Assembly (NCBI GenBank): GCA_003640385.1 | Contig: RCAB01000198.1 | Span: forward strand, 42,668-106,667 | From: Setaria digitata | Taxonomy: Eukaryota; Nematoda; Chromadorea; Rhabditida; Setariidae | Direction of reading: 5' to 3' | Length of the DNA stretch: 64,000 bases | Shown: positions 54,301 through 60,077 of the stretch, piece by piece | Layout of the letters: the number at the start of each line of letters is the position of its first letter | Numbering within the stretch: position 1 is the first letter of the stretch | Program-made: the position numbers and the translations under genes | Notes under the pieces: generated by a model | Told to the model about the DNA's origin: nothing | What the model saw: only the letters and a program-made list of their open reading frames with translations | Databases searched by the model: none

Positions 54301-57300
54301 TGAAAAAGCTCATCTGTTCGATCATCGAGAGTGAAGCTAGTAAACAGAAACAAAGGTCAAGATTAAATTCACAATTTCAAAAAAAAAAAAGGGAAAGAGT
54401 TGTGAGGTTTAAATTTAAGCTAATAAATTTACATGCAAACGATAAGAAATGAGAATAACTGATATTCAGTAAGTTAGCGTGAGCCAGTCTCAACAACAGT
54501 TCGAGATTTTGAGGATTTTAGTCTCAAAAGCAATTGCAGTAAAAATATGCACATATGATATCGAATTACTGAATTATTAAACTCAATATCATTTCGCTAA
54601 TATATTAAATTCTAGCTAATCGGATAAAATAAGCCAATTCATAATTATATTAATAGTGCAAAGAGAAGAAAAAAGAATATCAAAATCAATAATGTAAAGA
54701 AATAAATGTTGCCGAATATAAGTATTAAACTAACCCCTAAATTAAATTTCATTTCAAAAGTTAAAATAAGTTAAATTTCAAAATTTTGCATGATTTATCA
54801 CGAATATATTATATAAATTTACGCATGGCTAAATGAATTATTAAGCTAAGTCTTATTGATCATATCATTCTGACAATTATTGGAAAATGTAATTAATTTA
54901 TTATACCTGACACTATTTCGGCTACTTCTTTTATAAATAAATTATGTCTAGTTAGTGAAAGATAGGTGTTTTAAAAATTCTCCCTGGAATATTTTGCTTA
55001 TTTATTACTACAAAACTATGTATTGTCACGATATTAATTACTAATTAGAGCAAAGTTTAGCTCAGAAAAAAAACAGAAAAAGTTGCTTTGCTTGATTTAT
55101 GGCTAAATTTATAAATTGCTTACATTAATTTTAAATCGGAATTTTATTTAATATATTAATGTGCTAGATATCAATGAGCTTTTAACAGATCTATTAAAAA
55201 TATTAAATTTTATTAATAATGATTTATTAAATGATTTATTAAATTTATTAAAAATCGAATATTAAATCGAAAAAGTATTAAATTTTATTAATAATGATGA
55301 ATTATACTAGCCTTTTGGTTTTAAATCTTATGCTTAATATTGATAAAACGATTAAAGTAATTATTAAATTGGTTCCTGAAGTTTCAACGAAGTCATTTTT
55401 GTAGTGGAAAAAAGCAATGATGGATTATTCTGAAAATGAGCAAAAATTTAATTTCAAGTCCTTCTTATTGACTGTTTAAAACGACAATTAAATTCGTTGT
55501 AATCATAAGATTTTTTACAATATGTTTTATTTTTAACACATTTTAGGTCAAAAATGCACTACGAGGAAAATATCGAATTTATTTTCCTAAATATTTGCCA
55601 GAATTTTGATAAATTGATAATTTTAAGAAAATTTTTGCGAGTAATGCTGAAGTTGATTACCAAAATTTTTGATAAATACAAATATGAAAATATTAATGAT
55701 GGGAGATCCAATAGTTAATGAGAAATTTCGGATAATTAGGTAAAAAAAACTAGGAATGGCGACAGAAATTTAGTTGGGACAAAGATAAAACATAACTGAT
55801 AAGACTACGGAAAATTTATGTTTTATAATGTAATCGCAATTTTTTCAAATTTTATGACAGTGAATTAAAATTCAATTTTGGCAAACTTCTTTTCTTTTGC
55901 AAATCAAATAAAAATCTATTAGTTGGAAAAGATGACGAAATTATTTACTTCTTCAAAAATTTTTTATTTGAAAACAAACTTCATTGTGTCTGCTACTTAA
56001 TATTAATTTCTGAAAAAAACAAAACCTTTTAATTTTTTTTAAGTTTTCGATCGAAATAAATCGTTAAATTTTGGTTTCTATTAGAAATTATTAATGCTAA
56101 AGAAGTGGCTTAATTCACTATGGATTAACAGTTAGTAATTGAAAGTTTAACTTTAATTTTGCTTAGTATTAATGAAGCCTTGAAGCTTTTAAAATTCTTA
56201 TTATTCTTATCATTTATCTGAAACAGAGGAAGCCACAACCACTTGGAATTGAAATTCGAAAACTAACATTCTATTCGGTCATCATCCGGCAAAATCGTAT
56301 CCGGATCGCCATCGAAACATTTTCCGGAAAGCACAGTAATATCGTTTAAAGCAATCCAGAATTGGTCGCTTTCTTGTTTTCGAACTTCGAGCAACACCTC
56401 AGAAGTCATCCATTTATTTATTTTATTGAAAACTTTAAATTCGTTTGGGTAGACATAGAACTTTTTTTTAGGAAAATTTATTAGCATTCAAACTTTTACG
56501 GAATTTGAGAATGAATTAATTTTTTAAGAAAGTTAATATTTTTTTATAAACTGAGCTAAAACAGCGAGAAATTCAGAAATAAAAAAAGCTTTTTAAAGTG
56601 CAATAACTGGAAAATTATTTTTAAAAAATGTAAAAACACGAAGAATTGTTTGCAATAAAACTTTTTTATTTTCCATGCAATAAATGAAAAATAAAAGCTT
56701 TACTTGAAATGGATTGCGCGAGTTGATGAAATTAGCAAATAAATGATTCCATCGTTGTTTTCCTAATCTTTCTAATTCTTCAGTGATTAAATTAATTTTA
56801 TGATTGCCATTTTCTACATTTTCTAATAATGCAACAGTAAGTGTTCCTGCAATTGTCTCCTATTATTTATTTATTTGAAAGATTTTGATTCGCTGAATAA
56901 TTGGGTATTTTAGTGTTCACTTCAATTTACTTATTTTAAGAAAATTTTATCGCCGTATTTGAAATATCCTGCCATTTAATTGGCTCTTTTTTTCCAACAG
57001 TTCAGAAATTCTTTAAAGATATCAAAATTCTAGATCTGAACAATTTTTACCTTGTTCATGAAGCTTAAGAATTCTTTGGCAAATGAAGAAAAAATTGCTT
57101 TAACCATAATGAATTGCCTTTTTTCATTCAAAAGTTAGAAATTTATTTGATAGCATAATTTGGAATGCTGTAATTAGCAATAACCTTTACTGAAATCCTT
57201 TGCATAAATCCAGATACTTATGCAATAATTGTCATCAGTTAGACTGAAGGACGTTGAGATTAATCTTCCGTAACTTTCATCCATTGTTGTTGATTGCAAA

Positions 57301-60074
57301 CCTATTAAGTGTCTTGTTTATTAAAAAAAATAAGAAGATAATACGAAATTCAAAAACCACTTCACTTAGAATTCCAACGAAACATGAGTTGTCGAATATA
57401 CTATATATGAAGGAGATATAATATTGAACTGTGGTAAATTTTTGTAAAACCTACCATACAGAAACGTTTCCAATTTAAATCATAACTTTAAATCTATTTA
57501 ATATTCAAAATAATTCAGATTAGGCTGGCACTTCGAAACTTTCGTCATATTTTAGCTTTTTGAATTCAAAATGCTCTTTAACGAAAAACAGTCACTTCTG
57601 ATAAAACTTCTAATGCTTATATCTTGGCTAATTCATATTAGCGAGATAATATTTCTGTCTGAAATTTTTAAAATGCTCGCTGTAAATAAATTATTGTTTA
57701 TAATCAGAAATCATTACTTTGCTGAGTGATGCTCAATTTTAGGCCGTTTTTTGATTTTCATTTTAACTTGATTTATTTCAACTTTATTCAATTACGAACC
57801 TATTGAATAGCCACTGGTTCCATCCGATAATTGCTCGCCTACGTCTATCATTTTCCATTGAAGTGGTGCTGATGGATCAGAATAGAAAAAGGATTTTTCT
57901 GCTTGCTCGAAATCAAATCGAAGTTCAAGCATTCCCGATTCTTTCGATGGTATTGCTTAAATTTCGAAATTTATTTGGAAATTTTAAAGCAATGAAATTT
58001 TTATTAAATGTATAAACCATTGGAAGATTCAGTTCGAATGATTTCTCGAATACTCCATGCTGATTCCATTCCATTCGGTAAAATTACTTTGACGGTAATT
58101 TCGTAATCGGTTGATGGCTTCAAATTACTAAGACGTACGTGTGGTACTGCTGATGTTATTTTTTCCAGATTCAATGATTGATATTCGCCGTACCTTAAGG
58201 AGAGCCCAAAAATTCAGACAAATTTTAAAAGACAATTTAAAAAAATCTTCTTTTGATTATTTTGTCAATTTTTCGAATTTTGGAAAAATTATTCTCAATA
58301 TTGTAAATTGATTCACTTAACTGTATTGTAGTATAACAAAGTATACCCGAAATTTCATTTTTAATTTTAGAAAAAGAAATTACTTATAACTTACTGTATA
58401 ATATATTTTCGCTTTTTCAACGATGTTTTAATACTATCAGGGAAATGTTCGTAAAGGTATGAATTGAGATTTGGATCGTTCCAATTCAATTCAATTTCAT
58501 GGGATGAGGTTGCACTTGCTTTAATATTTGCTGGCGGTTGCAAATAGATTGAATGTTCTTCTGAAAATTAATTTCCTTTTCGCTTACTGTAATTTTTATC
58601 ATTGAGCAAAAATTTTAATGCGAAGTGCAAACTCTCCAGCTGCGCCAAAAAAAATGTGTAGACGAGCAAAAAGAATATTTTTTAATAATAATTATTAATT
58701 AAGCATATTTCAGCAACAATTATACAACAGTTTATTAAATCGTTCAATTAAAATATTCGTATAGCCTTTGACTAATGATATAAATAATCTAACGGATTCT
58801 AAAGTGTGAGTAACTGCATCAAAATTGTGTATCTAATAAAATTAAAAGTTCAATTGGATTTTATTTTTTAGTCTTGTCTAAACCCTCCAACTTGGAAGTG
58901 CTAAGTTTTTCATAGGAAATTTGTTCATCTCTGAGATCTCAAAAACCTGAGATTCTGATTCTTACCTGAGCTTTTACCAATTTCTGTTGTAGCAGTAAAA
59001 AGAACTTTTTCCGAGTCTTCACCATCCGCTTCATTATACGCAGTTAATGCAAAAACATACGTTGTATTCGGTCCTTTGAGCAAAAGAAGTGAATAAATAT
59101 AAAAAACAAATAGAAATTCGATTTATTTGAAATTTAATTTTAAGTAATTAGAAAAATTCCATTTCAACTTGGATTCATTCGCAAAATATTCGCGATTTTT
59201 GCTTACTGAATGATAATTAAATTAGAATTTTCCATTCTTTCCAAAATTAAAATAAGTTTTATAAAATTTTTGCTAAATTCTGACTTAATCTATTAATTGT
59301 GAAGGCATTAGTATTAGCTCCTTCAATGATAACCCGTCGACTTGGTGTCCCAATACCGTATGATATCGTATAACCTCGGACCAAAATTTCATTAGCTGTT
59401 GATGGTGGGTCCCACCATAACGTTACACTATTGTCATCCGTTTTCCAACGTACATTTTCCGGCATATCCGGAACACGCCATTCTGGAACGAAAAGGAAAG
59501 CAATTTTCAAAATTTATTTCAGATTTTTCAAAATTAAAGTTGAAATAATGAAGTTTCGAGGCCTTCTTTCTGCTGACTTGACTTTCATCAGCTTATCAGG
59601 CTACCAGCTCCAAAAATTTGAAATTTGATGCAACAATGGTTGATGTAAATTTCTCTTTCCTTAGGAGAAACATAAATTCATTAGTAGGAGATTGTCTGAC
59701 TAGAATCAGAAATTCTCTGCTACTGGTTTCTCCCGGTATTTATGAAATTTCCGTTTTTCAGATTAGAAATAAACTGAGGAGAAAATTATAATAGTAGAAA
59801 TTACGAAGAACAATACTGAATAGAATTATTTACTAGAATAAATTCAAAAATATTTCGGAAAAAAATATTATAATGGAAATTACTTCTTGAATATAATCAG
59901 TAAAAATCAAACAAATTCCAATTATTACAAAGAATTAGTTTAAAAATGAAAGCAAAAATTACCTTCCTCTGCTACAATTTTAGCTAACCAATGAAATGCG
60001 CCTAACAGTGTAAAAATAACCGAAATGAAATTATTGAAATTTTGTGTCATCGCATTTTATTGTTGTCACTTTTT
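6345..60074 (-). CDS. cle-1: Multiplexin collagen XV/XVIII orthologue (whole locus, three starts)
   Basis: This is a secreted basement-membrane collagen. In C. elegans CLE-1 acts in neurons and basement membranes to guide cell and axon migration, and its C-terminal NC1/endostatin domain carries much of that function. Here about 30 exons on the minus strand can be read by splice sites and phase. Shared 3' exons (5' to 3') are 16560-16492, 15730-15685, 14945-14871, 14491-14150, 13632-13609, 13515-13424, 13343-13151, 13082-12952, 12867-12756, 12673-12534, 12113-11985, 11760-11719, 9642-8737, 7861-7745, 7599-7462, 7032-6869, 6635-6446 and a last exon near 6388-6345. Three first exons with signal peptides feed this part. 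Every junction given keeps frame, and exon sums are divisible by three for all three isoforms. Smaller introns, including those over 300 bases, are AT-rich and show no other gene. Exact boundaries are hand-read, not transcript-backed. Confidence 0.9.
6446..6635 (-). CDS. cle-1: cle-1 endostatin exon 3 (C-terminal core)
   Basis: Acceptor TTTTTAG|G and donor GAG|GTAAGT. The peptide contains [27 protein letters not shown] and [11 protein letters not shown], which match human endostatin WPQKSVWHGSDPNGRR, YCETWRTE and CHHAYIVLCIE. Three of the four conserved endostatin cysteines are here. The exon enters in phase 2, its G completing the Trp of IDSIW. Confidence 0.97.
6869..7032 (-). CDS. cle-1: cle-1 endostatin exon 2
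   Basis: Begins after TTTCAG with [20 protein letters not shown], then [11 protein letters not shown] and [15 protein letters not shown]. It aligns with human endostatin around VPIVNL, LFPSWEALF and IFSFDGKDVL. An Asp sits in DRDTPVVNL, close to the human zinc-ligand Asp. The donor is ATATG|GTTTGT, phase 2. Confidence 0.95.
7462..7599 (-). CDS. cle-1: cle-1 endostatin exon 1
   Basis: Forty-six codons from acceptor ATATTTAG to donor CAG|GTAAAT, phase 0 at both ends. Starts [20 protein letters not shown], then [11 protein letters not shown] and [11 protein letters not shown]. This matches endostatin LHLVALN..SGGMRGIRGAD and FRAFLSS and supplies the first conserved Cys. Confidence 0.97.
7745..7861 (-). 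CDS. cle-1: cle-1 hinge-to-endostatin exon
   Basis: Thirty-nine codons, phase 0 at both ends, with charged sequence such as [18 protein letters not shown] followed by LQAKDLV, which leads into LHLIALN. The HAH motif resembles the N-terminal HSH zinc-binding triad of processed vertebrate endostatin but lies about eight residues further from the core. The exon could hold the endostatin release site; that is inference. Confidence 0.88.
8737..9642 (-). CDS. cle-1: cle-1 NC1 hinge, Pro/Tyr/His/Arg-rich
   Basis: One 302-codon exon, from acceptor GTTTTTAG|GAG to donor CACGAG|GTGACA, phase 0 at both ends. Without splicing it would stop four codons later. The product is low-complexity, rich in Pro, Tyr, His, Arg, Ser and Gln ([31 protein letters not shown]). 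It has no Cys, no membrane segment and no known fold. It corresponds to the protease-sensitive hinge between the trimerization domain and endostatin in collagen XV/XVIII but looks long for that role. The start reads EESGKPGAD, a Ser-Gly beside acidic residues. Good open frames on the opposite strand here are shadows. Confidence 0.9.
9643..11718 (-). other. cle-1 intron before the hinge exon
   Basis: About 2.1 kb of AT-rich intron. A short stretch at 11061-11080 has acceptor-like and donor-like edges but gives no in-frame exon. Nothing else is recognisable. Confidence 0.6.
11719..11760 (-). CDS. cle-1: cle-1 small exon after the trimerization domain
   Basis: Fourteen codons, [14 protein letters not shown], between TTTCAG and GTAAGT, phase 0 at both ends. 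Its first residues continue the trimerization domain (KVQLE in vertebrates). Confidence 0.85.
11985..12113 (-). CDS. cle-1: cle-1 NC1 trimerization domain exon
   Basis: Forty-three codons beginning [20 protein letters not shown] and ending [13 protein letters not shown]. Vertebrate collagen XV/XVIII NC1 trimerization domains have the same ending pattern, LYVRVQNGFRKVQLE. The domain nucleates and holds the collagen trimer. It is phase 0 at both ends and sits where expected, directly after the last Gly-X-Y block. Confidence 0.95.
12534..12673 (-). CDS. cle-1: cle-1 collagen exon (last Gly-X-Y block)
   Basis: Entered in phase 1, giving [19 protein letters not shown], then [16 protein letters not shown] and a non-collagenous end [11 protein letters not shown]. 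There are about 11 uninterrupted Gly-X-Y triplets with Pro at many Y positions, suited to hydroxylation. The donor is GGAGGG|GTAAAA. Confidence 0.95.
12756..12867 (-). CDS. cle-1: cle-1 collagen interruption exon with Cys
   Basis: Begins [11 protein letters not shown] after ATTACAG, continues with a non-collagenous insert rich in Pro, Glu and His ([14 protein letters not shown]) and ends in GEKG shared with the next exon. An acceptor 16 bases upstream would read a TAG in frame, which supports this start. The single Cys may make an interchain bond. Confidence 0.9.
12952..13082 (-). CDS. cle-1: cle-1 collagen exon
   Basis: [20 protein letters not shown] with a one-residue slip (GI-GQP), then [19 protein letters not shown] as a non-collagenous interruption carrying one Cys. 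Phase 1 in, phase 0 out (AAG|GTACAA). Confidence 0.95.
13151..13343 (-). CDS. cle-1: cle-1 collagen exon with Cys-x-x-x-Cys start
   Basis: Opens with [20 protein letters not shown] after the acceptor ATTTCAG, then [19 protein letters not shown], an interruption [14 protein letters not shown], and [13 protein letters not shown]. The Cys pair at the block boundary probably helps lock the three chains. Phase 0 in, phase 1 out. Confidence 0.95.
13424..13515 (-). CDS. cle-1: cle-1 first collagen exon
   Basis: [20 protein letters not shown] and then [11 protein letters not shown]: about eight Gly-X-Y triplets, the first half charged and typical of a nucleating end. Splice sites are TTTTTCAG and ACG|GTTAGT. 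Phase 1 in, phase 0 out. Confidence 0.95.
13609..13632 (-). CDS. cle-1: cle-1 24-nt exon
   Basis: With one base borrowed on each side it reads DIAEPCV just before VKPERGEKG. Acceptor TTCTTAG, donor GTGG|GTAAAA. Phase fits both neighbours, but the exon is tiny and could be skipped. Confidence 0.65.
14150..14491 (-). CDS. cle-1: cle-1 Ser-rich linker exon
   Basis: Starts DGHNPSSSS after TTTTTCAG and encodes about 45 residues that are mostly Ser, suggesting a mucin-like O-glycosylated rod. An ordinary segment follows with [14 protein letters not shown] and [19 protein letters not shown], ending RRTRGLAF at donor TTTT|GTAGAG (phase 1). Without splicing it would stop soon after. The Ser run is encoded by TCA/TCT/TCC triplets, read on the plus strand as a GAT/GAA repeat. 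Confidence 0.8.
14871..14945 (-). CDS. cle-1: cle-1 linker exon
   Basis: Twenty-four codons, [20 protein letters not shown] then QYPR, phase 1 at both ends (GTAG acceptor; CGTG|GTAAGC). Thr/Ser/Pro-rich, part of the extended region between TSPN and collagen. Confidence 0.8.
15685..15730 (-). CDS. cle-1: cle-1 acidic linker exon with Ser-Gly
   Basis: [15 protein letters not shown], phase 0 in and phase 1 out. A Ser-Gly set in acidic residues is a typical glycosaminoglycan attachment site, and collagen XVIII is known as a heparan sulfate proteoglycan. Confidence 0.8.
16094..16123 (-). CDS. cle-1: Possible 30-nt cassette exon of cle-1
   Basis: Thirty bases flanked by GATTTAG and GTAAAA. Between phase-0 neighbours it would add [10 protein letters not shown]. 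The other frame (EKTKNEVAE) looks more natural but would break the reading frame. It may be alternative or not real. Confidence 0.3.
16492..16560 (-). CDS. cle-1: cle-1 end of TSPN domain, first shared exon
   Basis: [20 protein letters not shown] then DET, phase 0 at both ends. The pattern F.G.IQ-x-x-x-I-x-x-DP-x-x-A-x-x-C is the usual end of a thrombospondin-N/laminin-G domain. Two upstream sequences can join it in phase 0: the TSPN exon ending at 33055 (KGEFE) and the acidic first exon ending at 16616. Confidence 0.9.
16616..17971 (-). CDS. cle-1: cle-1 third start: signal peptide plus acidic propeptide-like exon
   Basis: A single 452-codon first exon. I choose ATG at 17971, since the frame further upstream offers only a [23 protein letters not shown] begins a signal peptide ending near EIQADD. 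The mature part is hydrophilic, rich in Asn, Asp, Glu, Ser and Lys, with Asn-x-Ser/Thr sites, a nine-Asp run ([17 protein letters not shown]) and strongly basic sites SRTKRKKRS and KREKRRIR, which suit furin-like cleavage. I saw no Cys. The donor TTG|GTTAGG opens a 55-base intron to the exon at 16560. A TTTTCCAG acceptor at 18041-18043 suggests a short 5'UTR made by cis or spliced-leader trans-splicing. I recognise no homologue of this N-terminal part. Confidence 0.8.
20690..21300. repeat. Degenerate repeat of AAAATGACACTAAAATACTC
   Basis: About nine imperfect copies of a core like GAAAATGACACTAAAAT, for example near 20810, 20980, 21080, 21160 and 21255, with irregular spacing. Confidence 0.6.
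21453..21655. repeat. About 33-bp degenerate tandem repeat (CCGGAAG units)
   Basis: Six consecutive units of about 25, 34, 32, 34, 34 and 32 bases. Most begin CTCCGGAAG or similar and carry an A/C-rich end such as CAGCAACTATT. GC content is higher than in the surroundings. Confidence 0.75.
23341..23403. repeat. 7-bp tandem array, consensus TGCGGAA
   Basis: Nine consecutive heptamers in register: TGTGCGG, TGCGGAA, TGCGGAA, TATGAGA, TGCGCAA, TGCGGGA, TGCGGAA, TGCGGAG, TACGGAA. It is a GC-rich island in AT-rich intron; open frames through it on the minus strand are products of the repeat. Confidence 0.9.
23761..23832 (+). repeat. Direct repeat, copy 1
   Basis: CGAAATTGTCCCATAATACT followed by TTACTGCAGTAATATT and, after a gap, AAAAAGCTGAGGTT. 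It matches the segment at 23976-24052 with scattered differences and contains the palindrome TTACTGCAGTAA. Confidence 0.8.
23976..24052 (+). repeat. Direct repeat, copy 2
   Basis: Same order of motifs as copy 1, 215 bases downstream: CGAAATTATCACATAATATT, TTACTGCAGTAATATT, AAAAAGCGAGGTTA. Confidence 0.8.
33055..33144 (-). CDS. cle-1: cle-1 TSPN exon 4
   Basis: Thirty codons, [20 protein letters not shown] then [10 protein letters not shown], between TCACAG and GAG|GTAAGT, phase 0 at both ends. It supplies the penultimate strands of the TSPN/laminin-G sandwich; the next residues (GTIQEMRI) lie 16.5 kb away at 16560. Confidence 0.93.
33649..33827 (-). CDS. cle-1: cle-1 TSPN exon 3
   Basis: [15 protein letters not shown], then [20 protein letters not shown] and FRCIRF. 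The pattern W-x-x-x-A-L-x-V-x-x-x-x-V-x-L-Y-x-x-C is characteristic of TSPN domains; the Cys should pair with the Cys of the exon at 16560-16492. Phase 1 in, phase 0 out. Confidence 0.95.
34270..34441 (-). CDS. cle-1: cle-1 TSPN exon 2
   Basis: [20 protein letters not shown] then [20 protein letters not shown] and [19 protein letters not shown]-x-x-x-A-x-x-R-P and G-x-L-F-A-V are TSPN hallmarks. Phase 0 in, phase 1 out. Confidence 0.95.
34815..34924 (-). CDS. cle-1: cle-1 TSPN exon 1
   Basis: [20 protein letters not shown] then [16 protein letters not shown]. The DLL start is usual for TSPN. It is entered in phase 1 (AT first) after TTTCAG. Both the 43053 donor (G, giving Asp) and the 56268 donor (T, giving Tyr) fit this acceptor. 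Confidence 0.92.
35861..36675. promoter_or_regulatory. Dense TGATAA/TTATCA cluster
   Basis: Fourteen exact TGATAA or TTATCA hexamers in about 815 bases, plus further AGATAA/CGATAA. TGATAA is the preferred site of nematode intestinal GATA factors (ELT-2 type). A regulatory role is inferred; the array may instead be a decayed repeat. Confidence 0.4.
41351..41398. repeat. CT-rich simple repeat
   Basis: Interrupted (CT)n with CCT breaks; polypyrimidine on the plus strand. Confidence 0.9.
43053..43158 (-). CDS. cle-1: cle-1 second start: signal peptide exon for the TSPN isoform
   Basis: From ATG at 43158 it reads MIANKLDAM and then a hydrophobic run; the likelier functional start is the in-frame ATG at 43134, [20 protein letters not shown], a clear signal peptide. 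It ends IDFNAPG with donor GGAG|GTTAGT, phase 1, which joins the exon at 34924 as G|AT (Asp), giving DSESDIDLL. Confidence 0.85.
43159..56267 (-). other. 13-kb region between the FN3-MAM exons and the second start
   Basis: AT-rich DNA with no recognised exon. It is intron for the longest isoform and promoter region for the 43158 start. It contains (GTA)/(GAAT)-type short repeats at 43740-43820, a poly-A run at 45855-45877, poly-T runs near 52878 and 53242, and an ACGTAA-rich stretch (about 48450-48760). Confidence 0.55.
48585..48600. promoter_or_regulatory. 16-bp perfect palindrome TACGTAATATTACGTA
   Basis: Two back-to-back TACGTAAT half-sites resembling PAR-bZIP/C/EBP-like sites (TTACGTAA). 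Related ACGTA sites lie nearby (AATACGTATT near 48453 and two CACGTAAT near 48708 and 48718). Function is inferred. Confidence 0.35.
56268..56397 (-). CDS. cle-1: MAM domain end exon
   Basis: [20 protein letters not shown] then TVLSGKCF and an acidic tail [15 protein letters not shown]. It matches the C-terminal part of MAM domains (F-Q-x-x-x-E, D-I-A-x-D-D-I-x-x-x-x-G-x-C). It ends GAA T|GTTAGT: spliced in phase 1 it fits the TSPN exon at 34924; unspliced it reads TGT TAG and stops at 56263. Confidence 0.85.
56704..56846 (-). CDS. cle-1: MAM domain middle exon
   Basis: With the G of the previous exon it reads [20 protein letters not shown] then GKQRWNHLF and [11 protein letters not shown]-x-V-x-L and a following Trp are standard for MAM. 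Acceptor ATTGCAG, donor CAA|GTAAAG. An acceptor 13 bases upstream (ATAATAG) would not match phase. Confidence 0.85.
57185..57301 (-). CDS. cle-1: MAM domain exon 2
   Basis: [20 protein letters not shown] then [19 protein letters not shown]. It resembles the MAM stretch A-x-L-x-S-P...C-x-x-F-W-Y. The donor AAAG|GTTATT gives KGTLTV with the next exon. An alternative donor six bases earlier (TTCA|GTAAAG) keeps phase but gives DFRTLTV. Confidence 0.8.
57800..57955 (-). CDS. cle-1: MAM domain start exon
   Basis: [20 protein letters not shown] then [11 protein letters not shown] and [13 protein letters not shown], the W and the G-x-Y are those of a MAM N-terminus, although the usual first Cys is missing. 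Phase 1 at both ends. Confidence 0.75.
58018..58193 (-). CDS. cle-1: Second FN3 domain, exon 2
   Basis: [20 protein letters not shown] then [16 protein letters not shown] and GMESAWS. L-x-x-L-x-P-x-T-x-Y-x-x-x-V is the FN3 hallmark. Phase 2 in (joining CA|G), phase 1 out. Confidence 0.9.
58395..58560 (-). CDS. cle-1: Second FN3 domain, exon 1
   Basis: [20 protein letters not shown] then [10 protein letters not shown], with a loop insert ([13 protein letters not shown]) before YIIQYG. PP-x-x-I-x-A and L-x-W-x-x-P mark the FN3 A-C strands. Phase 1 in, phase 2 out. Confidence 0.9.
58966..59073 (-). CDS. cle-1: First FN3 domain, exon 2
   Basis: With the base from the previous exon it reads [20 protein letters not shown] then [14 protein letters not shown], completing the L-x-P-x-T-x-Y-x-F-x-x-x-A-x-N pattern. 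Acceptor CTCAAAG, donor TCAG|GTAAGA, phase 1 at both ends. Confidence 0.92.
59285..59482 (-). CDS. cle-1: First FN3 domain, exon 1
   Basis: [20 protein letters not shown] then [22 protein letters not shown] and NAFTINRL. The G-Y-x-I-x-Y-G-x-G-x-P stretch resembles an FN3 repeat of DCC/neogenin, but FN3 repeats occur in many proteins. Donor ATTAA|GTCAGA is a weak match. Confidence 0.9.
59963..60050 (-). CDS. cle-1: cle-1 first start: signal peptide exon for the FN3-MAM isoform
   Basis: From ATG at 60050, [20 protein letters not shown] then WLAKIVAEE, donor GAAG|GTAATT (phase 1). The hydrophobic core is short but signal-like. A TTGCAG acceptor lies at 60075-60077, leaving a 24-base 5'UTR, as expected for a spliced-leader trans-splice site or the end of a 5'UTR intron. 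Confidence 0.8.
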
Positions 60075-60077
60075 CTG
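60051..60077 (-). promoter_or_regulatory. 5'UTR with acceptor and minimal upstream ORF
   Basis: Splice acceptor TTGCAG at 60075-60077, then 24 bases to the start. The sequence ATGCGATGACA contains a two-codon upstream ORF (ATG CGA TGA, 60055-60047) whose stop overlaps the main ATG. Confidence 0.55.

Noticed and set aside
57059..57110. Extra exon between MAM exons (frame [11 protein letters not shown])
   Set aside because: It would enter in phase 1 and leave in phase 0, whereas the next MAM exon needs phase 1; direct joining gives a perfect GTLTV motif.
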